Origin: Tritrichomonas musculus | Lineage: Eukaryota; Parabasalia; Tritrichomonadida; Tritrichomonadidae | DNA length: 64,000 bases | Direction of reading: 5' to 3' | Assembly: GCA_039105265.1 (NCBI GenBank) | Contig: JAPFFF010000002.1 | Span: forward strand, 3,348,001-3,412,000 | Shown: positions 1 through 8,460 of the stretch, one piece after another | How the letters are laid out: every line of letters begins with the position of its first letter | Numbering within the stretch: position 1 is the stretch's first letter | Position numbers and translations under genes: made by a program | Notes under the pieces: model-generated | What the model saw: the letters and a program-made list of their open reading frames with translations, nothing else | Told to the model about the DNA's origin: nothing | Databases searched by the model: none

Positions 1-1
1 T

Positions 2-121
2 GAACTATCTATTACTCGACTTGGTTTCGGGCATCTCGATGGAACAAAGAGACACTTTACACATAAGAAAGTGAAAAGAAACAAGAAGTTCATCACAATG
101 TACTACAAGAAAAATGAATAA
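2..121 (+). CDS. C-terminal end of an unidentified element protein (partial)
   Basis: A reading frame enters from the left edge and stops with TAA at 119-121, giving 39 codons. The peptide is Lys/Arg-rich and ends in MYYKKNE. It lies at the left of Polinton A, where the polymerase gene would be expected, but too little is visible to identify it. No similarity to the polymerase tail of the second element was convincing. Confidence 0.4.
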   Translation, partial: ELSITRLGFGHLDGTKRHFTHKKVKRNKKFITMYYKKNE

Positions 122-151
122 CTAAAAAAAAAGTTTTTTTTTAACTACATG

Positions 152-418
152 TTTTTCCTCATAAGCTACCTTTTTCCTCATAAGCTACCTTTTTCCTCAT
201 AAGCTACCTTTTTCCTCATAAGCTACCTTTTTCCTCATAAGCTACCTTTTTCCTCATAAGCTACCTTTTTCCTCATAAGCTACCTTTTTCCTCATAAGCT
301 ACCTTTTTTCCTCATAAGCTACCTTTTTCCTCATAAGCTACCTTTTTCCTCATAAGCTACCTTTTTCCTCATAAGCTACCTTTTTCCTCATAAGCTACCT
401 CATTCTTCATAAGCTACC
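152..418. repeat. 19-bp tandem repeat, 14 copies
   Basis: Thirteen head-to-tail copies of TTTTTCCTCATAAGCTACC (one with an extra T) are followed by one diverged copy at 400-418. There is no spacer between units. Read on the minus strand, the unit contains the codons for VAYEE, which are also the last codons of the neighbouring minus-strand gene. The array therefore looks like an expansion of that gene's 3-prime end. Because 19 is not a multiple of three and stops occur, it is not coding beyond the first unit. Confidence 0.95.
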
Positions 419-678
419 TTTTTGCTTTCATACGACATTATTTTTTCCTTCATACTTTGTATTTCTCTTTTCTTTCTTTCACGATATGCCTTTTGCTGTT
501 GTTTACGTGCTTCATTTCGTTCTTCAACTGTTGCATACTTTTGCTTTCTACCACGTTTTTCTGTTGTTTCAGTTTTTGCAGTATCAATATTTTTGAGGTT
601 GTTGTTACTCTTGGACTTCTTCAACTTCTTGATGATAGCTGTTTCCTTGAACTCACCCAAATCTAAATTTTGGCTCAT
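400..678 (-). CDS. small basic bZIP-like DNA-binding protein of Polinton A
   Basis: The product has 92 residues. The start chosen is MSQNLDLGEF at 678; an upstream in-frame ATG would overlap the divergent gene. The middle carries an AT-hook-like RGRK followed by a long Arg/Lys/Glu/Gln helix (YATVEERNEARKQQQKAYRE) resembling a bZIP basic region or helical nucleic-acid-binding segment. A similar RGRK-YAT-EER layout occurs in small proteins of large DNA viruses, but this is recalled as a pattern, not searched. The last codons lie in the first unit of the 19-bp array. DNA binding is inference. Confidence 0.6.
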   Translation of the reverse strand: MSQNLDLGEFKETAIIKKLKKSKSNNNLKNIDTAKTETTEKRGRKQKYATVEERNEARKQQQKAYRERKKREIQSMKEKIMSYESKKVAYEE

Positions 679-754
679 GATTTCATTCGAGAAAAAAAAT
701 TGAATTATTTTTGAAAATTGAATATTCGCAAACAAAATCACTTCATTTTTTAAA
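679..754. promoter_or_regulatory. divergent promoter with trichomonad initiator motifs
   Basis: This 76-base gap separates the starts of the 92-residue minus gene and the 123-residue plus gene. TCACTTC (738-744) and TCATTTT (743-749) both fit the Trichomonas initiator consensus TCAYTWY and would give very short leaders before the ATG at 755. The minus gene has only a weaker TCAATTT. Confidence 0.5.
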
Positions 755-1126
755 ATGTCGCGTTCTGGAAATGACTTCAAAGAATTCCAAAAACAGCAAA
801 AGCTAGCTATCAAAAATGCTCATGTTGAAATAGCCAATGCTATTAAAGAGGTGATATTTCTGTTCAACCAAAAAATAATAAACTCGACATCATCTAATGT
901 CTGCACCATCTATGACCCTTTGATACAAGCAAACATGAACAAGATTGCTGAAGCACTTACTCAAATGAATCTCACTACCTGCGAGGTTTTTCATAAAAAG
1001 ATTCCTCAATCTACAACACCAAAATCTATTGGCTTTCACGTGCCTATAGTGCCTGACTCGCAAGAGACACAAGAAGAAGATGATGAAGATGAACAAGAAG
1101 CTTCATCTCCAAAAGACAAGGAGTAA
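755..1126 (+). CDS. unknown Polinton A protein with acidic tail
   Basis: The product has 123 residues starting MSRSGNDFKE. An N-terminal amphipathic helical stretch is followed by a mixed middle and a strongly acidic C-terminus (EEDDEDEQE) ending SSPKDKE. I do not recognise a family. Its start is supported by two initiator-like motifs just upstream. It is one of the few plus-strand genes in this half of the element. Confidence 0.6.
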   Translation: MSRSGNDFKEFQKQQKLAIKNAHVEIANAIKEVIFLFNQKIINSTSSNVCTIYDPLIQANMNKIAEALTQMNLTTCEVFHKKIPQSTTPKSIGFHVPIVPDSQETQEEDDEDEQEASSPKDKE

Positions 1127-1178
1127 GAGTAAAAAATAATTACTTCTAATTTTAAGTTTTTTTTATATATGTCTTTTT

Positions 1179-1703
1179 TTATACTATGCAATATTTTAAG
1201 CATACATGATAATTATTAACAAGCTCATTATATTCTTTATTATATACTTGTTTCAAGTCAATGACTACCTCTCCATTATCTTTAATAATCTTAATAGCAT
1301 CTATTTTTCTTATTGGATTGCTCTTAGCTGCACAACATCCAACATCTTCATTAAGTTGTACTTCAACCTCACTAACATGTAGTATTGCTTTGATGATGTT
1401 GCTAAGAGATTCAATAGGTACTATGATGCATTTCTTTGATATAATGTTAGCTAGTAGTGCTTTGTCTTGATTAAGTAGTATTTGTGCATATGCTTCAAGT
1501 ATAACATTACGTACATCTGGTTCAACTTCAACAGGTTCAGTTTGCACTCCAATGTCTCTTGTAATAACAATGTCTTCCTTGCCATCATCTCTCTTATTAA
1601 TAATAATGTTGTTGTTGATGTTTGATGTAGATGATGCAGCTGCTGATGGTTCTAAAGATACATTTGCTTGAACTCCATTGGTTGTACCCCTCTTCTTAAT
1701 CAT
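1179..1703 (-). CDS. Cys-rich Polinton protein shared by both elements
   Basis: The product has 174 residues. A disordered Ser/Asn-rich N-terminus carries DIGVQTE at residues 50-56, and a conserved second half follows. That second half matches the protein at 39644-40216 of Polinton B: an acidic VEVQLNEDV/VELVLDEDI stretch, an adjacent Cys cluster (GCCAA versus CNSCCGC), an IKII/SKILI strand, and a C-terminal ending with spaced cysteines. The family is unknown; paired cysteines suggest metal binding, which is inference. It is the last of the leftward gene run, with 21 bases to its upstream neighbour. Confidence 0.7.
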   Translation of the reverse strand: MIKKRGTTNGVQANVSLEPSAAASSTSNINNNIIINKRDDGKEDIVITRDIGVQTEPVEVEPDVRNVILEAYAQILLNQDKALLANIISKKCIIVPIESLSNIIKAILHVSEVEVQLNEDVGCCAAKSNPIRKIDAIKIIKDNGEVVIDLKQVYNKEYNELVNNYHVCLKYCIV

Positions 1704-1724
1704 TTAGGTTGGGAAAAAATAGGC

Positions 1725-2171
1725 TTAAAGTACTAAGTCTAGCTGTTCTCCAATAAACATGTCAAATGACTCAATTTGATATTTCTGCTTGAGAGCATCG
1801 ATTTTTGGTTTATGACTTGTAGGAGCAGCTGCAATGGAGTAGTTGTAGTATTTGATTCCTTGATACTCTTGAGTGGTAGTGTTTCCATTTATGTAGAACT
1901 CTTCGAAATCTTCAGTTATTTTTCTCCTTGAGTTAGGCTTAATAAATATTGAGTCAAGATCAAGTTCTTTGAGCTTATCTGGATAAAATCTGTGGCACTT
2001 GTCTTTTACCTTGATTGAGACATAGAGTACTTTGCCTAAATAACTCCATTCTCCTGTTTTCATTGGGTACTTGTCACAAAGTATCGAGAAATTACATTGT
2101 TTAGTATTTGGAGCACATTTTGCGCGAAGTTCATTGACATAGTCATAGACGTTTCTTGTTGTCATTTTCAT
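1725..2171 (-). CDS. unknown Polinton A protein
   Basis: The product has 148 residues starting MKMTTRNVYDY. It is mixed charged and aromatic with no signal peptide or membrane segment. Position within the capsid cluster suggests a virion or assembly role, but no motif proves it. The gap to the upstream gene is 24 bases and contains a run of six T. Confidence 0.6.
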   Translation of the reverse strand: MKMTTRNVYDYVNELRAKCAPNTKQCNFSILCDKYPMKTGEWSYLGKVLYVSIKVKDKCHRFYPDKLKELDLDSIFIKPNSRRKITEDFEEFYINGNTTTQEYQGIKYYNYSIAAAPTSHKPKIDALKQKYQIESFDMFIGEQLDLVL

Positions 2172-2195
2172 CTGGATAAAAAATTCAATAAAAAA

Positions 2196-2630
2196 TTAAT
2201 ATATGTTATTTTGGGTAAAGATATGTTGGGTAGGTCCATATCGAATATCTTGTTTATTATATTCTCTTGCTCTACCTTGCATTGGTGGTTTCTCAGGCTT
2301 CTTAAGATATTTTGGTAAGAGAGGTACTGGTCTATCTTTTTCACCTATATGTCGATAAAAACCACCATCTGTAATACTAACAGGAGGTTCACGAACAGGT
2401 TTGGTTATATGTTCTCGAGTATCTGGAAATCTAACAGGGTCCTCATGTTCAATAATCTGGGTAGGTGGTCGATTAATATATGGGTTGAAGGTTACAGAAT
2501 AAGTATTAGTATTACTGAACACACCAAAATGTTGAAACTCTAAGTCCTTATTTTTCATGGTAGCTTCATTATACATCATACCTTCTCTTCCAACAATCTC
2601 AGCATGTGGGCTTCTATAATCATTCGACAT
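2196..2630 (-). CDS. unknown Pro-rich Polinton A protein next to the capsid gene
   Basis: The product has 144 residues if started at MSNDYRSPHA (2630), preferred over an upstream ATG because the latter begins a hydrophobic MFFMFWK run and crowds the capsid gene. It is rich in Pro, Arg and Tyr (PVREPPV, KPEKPPM) and probably largely extended. Direct downstream linkage to the major capsid gene suggests a structural accessory protein. This is inference. Confidence 0.55.
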   Translation of the reverse strand: MSNDYRSPHAEIVGREGMMYNEATMKNKDLEFQHFGVFSNTNTYSVTFNPYINRPPTQIIEHEDPVRFPDTREHITKPVREPPVSITDGGFYRHIGEKDRPVPLLPKYLKKPEKPPMQGRAREYNKQDIRYGPTQHIFTQNNIY

Positions 2631-2659
2631 TTTCCAAAACATAAAAAACATACTTCTTT

Positions 2660-4342
2660 TTACTCAGGGGTTGTTAAATCATAAGGACCAATACGTACTG
2701 ATGGTGGCATACCATTAGGTCTAATTAAGATACTAATTGATATATCTGTTAATAAGCATAATAATGGAGGTGTATCTACTTCCTGTCTAAATGGATTATC
2801 TGCCTTTTGACTACATATCAATTCGAAGTTAATAGGTGCAAGACTTGAAAGACCTTGTTGATATGTTCCATCTGTTTCAGTAGGAAGACCTATGAAGAAT
2901 GAGGACCTATCATTTGGATAATAGCCTGTTGTGTTTTCATTATATTGATACTCATTCGCTAAACTTGCAATAACCTCTTTATTAAATCCATTTTGCTCTC
3001 CATTCATGTTCATTGCATTCTGGCAATATTCGAGGAACTCTGGATACTTACCATTCGTACCAAATGCTTTAGCAGGAATATTATTGTAATTACCACAATT
3101 CATATGAAATGCTTCAAACATAGGATTCTTGAAGTATGTCTTATGCGTATGCTTGAGTGGGAATAAGCAAAACATACTATCTACAAAATTAGGTGTAATA
3201 GTAATAGTTGCTTTATCTTGTTCATTATTAAGAGGTCTTGTACAAGTGTAAAATGACATTATCTGTGTTGGGAATGTAAGTGGATGTTGTGGGTTAGCAT
3301 ATCTTTGAACAAGTGCTGTATATACAGATTCATGAATACCAAAACAAGGTATAATACTCGCACATTCTTCAATGGAATAATCAACAACACTCCAAGTTCT
3401 CCAATCACTGTAAATAGTTCGGTCAACTCTTGCCTTAGTATTGTTAGCTCCTGCGACTTCATATGCTCCTCCATGATTTTCACCAACAGGTGGAAGATTC
3501 TTAGGGTCATTAATCTTATCCATTGCTATTTTTTCGGTACTTGTCCACATCCATATTGGTTCTCCAATAGGTCGAAATTCATTGGTAATTTCATCAACAT
3601 TGAAGTCTTTCATTATATGTGGATTAGCAACCAAGCTCTTTTCAAAACCAACTGGACAATATACCATACCAGCTGTTGAAAAGTATAGACGTAATTCGAT
3701 TTTACCTGCAAATGCTGGCAAGTACTTGATATTAGATAAAGGTAGGAATCGTCGCAAATCAATCTTTAATCTAATTGTTTCAGTGACAGAAGTCACATCT
3801 TTGTTAAGATTTGCAACAAAACCACATCTCCTTCCATGAGTATCATTCCAAATATCCTTATGTCTTGCTTTACTATATATATCAGCTCTTTTAGTAACTT
3901 CATTTGCACAACATGCAGTTAAAAAGGATTCTTCACATCCAAAGTTCTGGGTATAAAGCGTCATACCATTAGCTACAATTTCATACTTCTCAACAGCATC
4001 TCGAGCATCCTTAAAGCCAAACCATACCTTACCAAAATTATAACCACTGACATTTTCTAAATCACTTAGAATTGGCTTGTCTATTTTTATCATCACTCTC
4101 ATATCTGCTCGAATAAATCCATTATATATATCAGCAGTATTATGAGTATTAGGAGAGATAATACATGTTGTATAGGAACCACTCTTAATTGGTGGTGATG
4201 GTGAATACGAAGTTTGTGGATTTAATGAGTATGCCTTATTAGTATCACTAAGTGCTATGCAATTATCGACAACATCAAAGTAAGATGCAATCTGGGTACA
4301 AACCTCTGCTGAGGTTTTCATATAGGATTCCTTGTTGAGCAT
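2660..4342 (-). CDS. MCP: major capsid protein (double jelly-roll, predicted)
   Basis: The product has 560 residues, starts MLNKESYMKT, and is rich in beta-prone and aromatic stretches. Size, position two genes from the ATPase cluster, and overall composition fit the double jelly-roll major capsid proteins predicted for Polintons by structural modelling. There is no short catalytic motif to point to, so the call rests on length, gene order and element class. Its N-terminal half contains a Cys pair (TACCANE) and its C-terminus ends in a Pro/Ile-rich strand. The frame is whole. Confidence 0.75.
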   Translation of the reverse strand: MLNKESYMKTSAEVCTQIASYFDVVDNCIALSDTNKAYSLNPQTSYSPSPPIKSGSYTTCIISPNTHNTADIYNGFIRADMRVMIKIDKPILSDLENVSGYNFGKVWFGFKDARDAVEKYEIVANGMTLYTQNFGCEESFLTACCANEVTKRADIYSKARHKDIWNDTHGRRCGFVANLNKDVTSVTETIRLKIDLRRFLPLSNIKYLPAFAGKIELRLYFSTAGMVYCPVGFEKSLVANPHIMKDFNVDEITNEFRPIGEPIWMWTSTEKIAMDKINDPKNLPPVGENHGGAYEVAGANNTKARVDRTIYSDWRTWSVVDYSIEECASIIPCFGIHESVYTALVQRYANPQHPLTFPTQIMSFYTCTRPLNNEQDKATITITPNFVDSMFCLFPLKHTHKTYFKNPMFEAFHMNCGNYNNIPAKAFGTNGKYPEFLEYCQNAMNMNGEQNGFNKEVIASLANEYQYNENTTGYYPNDRSSFFIGLPTETDGTYQQGLSSLAPINFELICSQKADNPFRQEVDTPPLLCLLTDISISILIRPNGMPPSVRIGPYDLTTPE

Positions 4343-4359
4343 TTTAGATGGAAAAAAAT

Positions 4360-4911
4360 TTACATCATATCTTCAAAGATGCGATTTCTCCTACCAATAG
4401 GTCTCATAGGTATATATTGAGGTTGTTGTTCTTCTTCATATTGTTGTGGCGGTTCTTCAGGAACATACTGTTGTCTTGGTTTACTCATCCTTTTATCAAC
4501 AACCTCCTTTATCATACGTCTCTGTTCTTTCTTCTCTCGACTTATCTTCATTTCTTCACCTAGTGATTTTAGCTGTTTTAGTATTTCCTCATTCACAGTA
4601 GGGTCATAAACTTGGCTTTGTTGAGTTTTTCGAGGTTTTGGAGGTTTTCGTGCAGCTTTCGAACTTATTGGCTTTCTTGGCTTTTCTTCAAGTTCCTCAT
4701 GTTCTTCACTGTCTGAGTTTTCTTGAGTTTCTTCGTTATTTTCACTTTCTGAGTTTTCTTGATATTCTCGAGTTATTGGAGTTTTTCGCTGTTTTACAAT
4801 ATACTTGTCTTTGGTTTTTGTAGGTAAAACTTCCCAATCTGGGTCATCCCTTCCATTCAACCATTTATGAATAACTGCAAGTCTCTTAGAACCTGTTAGA
4901 TGTTTTGACAT
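4360..4911 (-). CDS. charged, largely disordered Polinton A protein
   Basis: The product has 183 residues. A short ordered N-terminus contains WLNGRDDPDWEVLPTK, followed by an acidic Glu/Asn/Ser tract (about residues 50-80), a basic Pro/Lys segment (PRKPISSKAARKPPKPRK), a helical segment, and a Gln/Tyr/Pro-rich tail. It sits between capsid and pVI-like genes with an 17-base gap to the capsid start. Function unknown; a scaffold or core role is conceivable. Confidence 0.55.
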   Translation of the reverse strand: MSKHLTGSKRLAVIHKWLNGRDDPDWEVLPTKTKDKYIVKQRKTPITREYQENSESENNEETQENSDSEEHEELEEKPRKPISSKAARKPPKPRKTQQSQVYDPTVNEEILKQLKSLGEEMKISREKKEQRRMIKEVVDKRMSKPRQQYVPEEPPQQYEEEQQPQYIPMRPIGRRNRIFEDMM

Positions 4912-4958
4912 TTAAAATAAACAAAAAAGTCCAAAAATTTAGTTTTTTTGAGTTTTCA

Positions 4959-5414
4959 TTAGATGTAGGTTCTCGCCCGATTGTTGGTAGTAAAGTCACT
5001 CTCTTGTAATGATCTAGACGAAAATGCTGGCTTTTCAAGAGGTGCTCCAACTGATTCACCTTTTGCAGATTTATTAATTGATGATAAGGCAGTTTTCACT
5101 TTTCCATCTGGGACATATTTTAATGCTGTGTCAGCTATGTTTGCTAATTTATTTCTTGTACTATCGCTCAAGTAGCTTTCACCAAGACCTCTCGCAACTG
5201 AACCAATAACACCAGCATGCTTGGTTAATCCACCTGCTGAAGCATCCAATATTTTACTTGCAAGACCTCCAGTAAAACTATCTGCAGCTCCCATTAATAA
5301 TTTACCACCTAAACCTACTCCTCCTTTTATTATCGTTTGCCATGGAGAAAATTCTTTTTGTTTATCATAATTTGGCTTCCAATAATCTTCTACTGAATGA
5401 CGTTGAATTCCCAT
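4959..5414 (-). CDS. pVI-like Gly/Ala-rich virion protein (tentative)
   Basis: The product has 151 residues starting MGIQRHSVED. It has a small Gly/Ala-rich amphipathic or hydrophobic central region (GGVGLGGKLLMGA, ILDASAGGLTKHAGVIG). This composition is typical of adenovirus pVI-type membrane-active minor capsid proteins, which are protease substrates. The last residues DFTTNNRARTYI resemble those of the protein at 46965-47273 (DFTGVNTKSFLY), and both have an LDA[ST]AG core. Homology with pVI is inference from composition and context. Confidence 0.5.
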   Translation of the reverse strand: MGIQRHSVEDYWKPNYDKQKEFSPWQTIIKGGVGLGGKLLMGAADSFTGGLASKILDASAGGLTKHAGVIGSVARGLGESYLSDSTRNKLANIADTALKYVPDGKVKTALSSINKSAKGESVGAPLEKPAFSSRSLQESDFTTNNRARTYI

Positions 5415-5432
5415 TTAAAAAATAATAAAAAA

Positions 5433-6299
5433 TTATTCAAAATAGTACTTATTAGCAGAAATATTCATTACGAACTTCTCATGTGGTTCTTTATGTTGTA
5501 GGTACTCAGCTACTGTCTGTTTAGTATTTAATGAGTTATTTGTTTGTTGCAACAAGCTCGTAAAATCTTCCTCACTATATCCTGTATAACATATGATATC
5601 TGTTGCTAACCTTTTAGCATTCATATGAACAAATCGAATAGTTTGGATAGCCATGATACATGTTAAATTATAGTGTCTTGTCTTGGTTAACAACTTGATA
5701 AATTCACTATTACCATTCTTTAATAAATCACTACCTGCACAATCATCTAGTATCAATAATGTGTTATATGGATATGATGATGTTTCATACTTGACTAACT
5801 TATTGGCTATATATATTATTTTATCATTGAGCTCATTTAAATGATGCTTCTCAATGAGCCTCCTCATTTCGTCATTGGTCTCTTTCATTCGAGATAATAC
5901 ATATTTGACAATGGCATAATACTTTATCTTTCTTCGAAGATGTCTTTTAAGATAACTCATTAATTCTCTTTCCTTTACATAATCGATTCTTGATCGTATC
6001 TGTTTATTAAGTGTTTCAGCTGTTTTATCCATTTTACCAGAGCTTGAGCAAAATATTATCTTTTGGTAGTATGGATGTTTAAACAACCTCTCTGTTATCA
6101 TAATATGTCTCCATATCCAAAAACTTTTACCAGCACCTGGTTTACCAATTAAAAAGTATATACCGTTTGTGCTAAAAGGATAATCAGGTGATAATGGTTT
6201 AATTAATGCTCCATCTATTTCTTTCATGTTCTTCCGTAAGGTTTCTTTAATCAATGTTTCTACTTTATTTATGAGTTCTGCATTTGGGGGTTCATCCAT
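5433..6299 (-). CDS. A32/FtsK-type DNA packaging ATPase
   Basis: The product has 288 residues. A P-loop GKPGAGKS lies at residues 52-59 and a Walker B LLILDD at 181-186, the spacing of the FtsK/HerA (A32-like) packaging ATPases found in Polintons, virophages and large DNA viruses. It is expected to pump element DNA into capsids. It follows the integrase with a gap of only 10 bases. Confidence 0.88.
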   Translation of the reverse strand: MDEPPNAELINKVETLIKETLRKNMKEIDGALIKPLSPDYPFSTNGIYFLIGKPGAGKSFWIWRHIMITERLFKHPYYQKIIFCSSSGKMDKTAETLNKQIRSRIDYVKERELMSYLKRHLRRKIKYYAIVKYVLSRMKETNDEMRRLIEKHHLNELNDKIIYIANKLVKYETSSYPYNTLLILDDCAGSDLLKNGNSEFIKLLTKTRHYNLTCIMAIQTIRFVHMNAKRLATDIICYTGYSEEDFTSLLQQTNNSLNTKQTVAEYLQHKEPHEKFVMNISANKYYFE

Positions 6300-6309
6300 T
6301 TACAAATTT

Positions 6310-7428
6310 TTAAATGTATTTCATAATTTTATCTGGTATTGGTTCTCCTTTCTTCTTTTGTTCCAACCAATATTGTCTTTCTGCTGTACCAAGTACTAAT
6401 GGATTACCTCTCCTTACATCTCTAATAGTTTGTCTAGCAAAGGCATCATCACCTTCGACTCCTTCCCATTTTAAATCATACTTACCAGTATCTTCATCAA
6501 AGTTATATATTTTTTCAATAATACCTTCTTTACCTTCATTTAGTCTTTCAGCTACTTTAATCCTTTTGTCTCTTGTCCTTAACAACCTATATCCAGGGAA
6601 TGAACTAGTTGAACCATCTTTGGACTTGACCACAAACTGGTTACCTTTTTGCGAGTCAACTATATAAGACTCATTAGACAAATTACTTCTTCTTTTACCA
6701 AATGGTTCTTTTTCGAGTACTAACCTGACCTTCTCACCTGGATTAAAATGATATGGATTAATGCGTGCATTCTTTTGTATGTACTTTATTTCATCCTCTG
6801 GAGTAATATCATTAGGTGCTTTATTATCTAAAGACCTATGAGGAGAGTTGTTATATATGTTGACCAAATCATGCATCTCCTTTGGTTGAATAAACCTATT
6901 TTCACCAATAGCATCTCTTATGGTTCTCATAAACCTATTAATAATGCCAAGTACATTATGGTTATTCTCAGTTGTTGTTCGGTATTTTATGTTCTTCTCT
7001 CTCATGAAGTCTAAGACTGTTGATGATAAATATGCTGCATCCTCATCACTTGTTATCGAATATACATGAGGTACATCATTAACAAATTTATGAAGTGCTG
7101 TTAATACTTCTCTTGCTCCTTTACCATTCATAGGATATGCATATGCTTTTCTGGTGTTGATATTGATGAACATTAGATAATTCAACCCACCTGCCTCTTT
7201 ATTATTAATGAAAGTATCCATTTGATAACCATGAGGATGTTTGGATACAATAGGAATAAATTGTGCTTTAGGTACTCTCTTATCATGTACTACTTTTTCA
7301 TCAAAGTATTTCTTTGCTTCGTCTTCATTTAGATTCTCTTGTTTTGCCATGCTAAGGTATTTGTCCAAGGTCTTCCATTTAGCTTTGTTGTATAATTTTT
7401 CATATGGGCTTGGTTCTTCTTTACTCAT
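6310..7428 (-). CDS. Polinton integrase with chromodomain-like tail
   Basis: The product has 372 residues and is a retroviral-type (rve) DDE integrase. Catalytic acid candidates are D71 in QMDTFI and D128 in ITSDED, followed by the conserved LGIINRFMRTIRD region at about 160-172. An SH3-like segment (PYHFNPGEKVRLVL) follows. Residues about 303-325 (IIEKIYNF..YDLKWEGV) look like a chromodomain, usual for Maverick integrases and thought to guide insertion. The frame is whole. Confidence 0.9.
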   Translation of the reverse strand: MSKEEPSPYEKLYNKAKWKTLDKYLSMAKQENLNEDEAKKYFDEKVVHDKRVPKAQFIPIVSKHPHGYQMDTFINNKEAGGLNYLMFININTRKAYAYPMNGKGAREVLTALHKFVNDVPHVYSITSDEDAAYLSSTVLDFMREKNIKYRTTTENNHNVLGIINRFMRTIRDAIGENRFIQPKEMHDLVNIYNNSPHRSLDNKAPNDITPEDEIKYIQKNARINPYHFNPGEKVRLVLEKEPFGKRRSNLSNESYIVDSQKGNQFVVKSKDGSTSSFPGYRLLRTRDKRIKVAERLNEGKEGIIEKIYNFDEDTGKYDLKWEGVEGDDAFARQTIRDVRRGNPLVLGTAERQYWLEQKKKGEPIPDKIMKYI

Positions 7429-7434
7429 TTATTT

Positions 7435-8436
7435 TTAAATAAACATCTTATCGTATTGAAGGAATTGCATTTCGATTACAAATGAATCATTTGGAGGTAG
7501 TTTTGTTGGACAATTATAATGGGCATCACTATAGAAGTCTATCCAAAACCTTTGGTCCATTGAATTTAACTTGAAGTACTTAATAGGACTATATTCAACA
7601 TCACTATCTCCAATATAGTTATGCAATGCTTGTTCACCTATAGATGAATATATTTTACATGATTGTCTGTCCCATATATTATCAAATATCAATTCCTTGT
7701 GCCATGTTTGATATTTTTCTGGTTTATTTTGAAATATGCCATTACCTATATTAAACACATCTGCAAAGTCATCATTCCAGGATTTAAGTTGGAAAAAGTT
7801 CATATATGGTGCAGTATACTCCCAATCTCGTTCATTCTTACTATTGTTATAGTAGTATTTATGGTTCCCTGCTTTATTTCTTTCTGTATAAATGATTTCA
7901 TGAAAACCATTTTTATCATAGTATCCATCGGTTTGTATATCTCTATCCTGTATATCATCATCATTTTGAACAAATTTGTCTAATTTAGAAGTTCTAATGT
8001 ATGACTTGAATGCACGATTAACTGCATCAAAAAATCCACGTAAATCTCCATCGACTGACACCCAATCAATGACTTTGAAGCACCCATATTCATGATTTGA
8101 ACCAGTTATATAGTCTTCTTTTAGTGTTCCATCATTCCATGTTCCACCACAAACAAACTCATATGTTTTCTTATGTATCTTATATATTTCAATCTCTACT
8201 TCCATTTTGCGTCGTCTCTTAATGATATGTGCTGAACGAACGCCAACAATAGATTCCCCTTTGTTTGCAGTTGACCATTCTGGTGGGAAATTAAACCAAT
8301 ACCTATTAAACTTAGCTTTATCATGTTGAGCATCCTCAAGGAAGTAGGCTGTTTCGATTGGAAGAGGTGTATTACCATCATTAACTATATTATCTCGATT
8401 AGGATATAAAGTGTTAACACTTGGTGGTAATTCCAT
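7435..8436 (-). CDS. minor capsid (penton-like) protein, predicted
   Basis: The product has 333 residues and is aromatic and Asn/Asp-rich with many beta-prone stretches. In Polintons a penton or minor capsid gene of this size is expected near integrase, ATPase and major capsid genes. Residues 165-171 are RDIQTDG, one of the recurring QT motifs of this element. The single jelly-roll assignment is by context and size only. The gene starts 24 bases after the protease stop, with a T-run between. Confidence 0.55.
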   Translation of the reverse strand: MELPPSVNTLYPNRDNIVNDGNTPLPIETAYFLEDAQHDKAKFNRYWFNFPPEWSTANKGESIVGVRSAHIIKRRRKMEVEIEIYKIHKKTYEFVCGGTWNDGTLKEDYITGSNHEYGCFKVIDWVSVDGDLRGFFDAVNRAFKSYIRTSKLDKFVQNDDDIQDRDIQTDGYYDKNGFHEIIYTERNKAGNHKYYYNNSKNERDWEYTAPYMNFFQLKSWNDDFADVFNIGNGIFQNKPEKYQTWHKELIFDNIWDRQSCKIYSSIGEQALHNYIGDSDVEYSPIKYFKLNSMDQRFWIDFYSDAHYNCPTKLPPNDSFVIEMQFLQYDKMFI

Positions 8437-8460
8437 TTCGAGTTGAATAAAAAGTCTTTA

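Noticed and set aside
152-418. CRISPR-like array
   Set aside because: Units are directly adjacent with no unique spacers, and the setting is a eukaryotic element.
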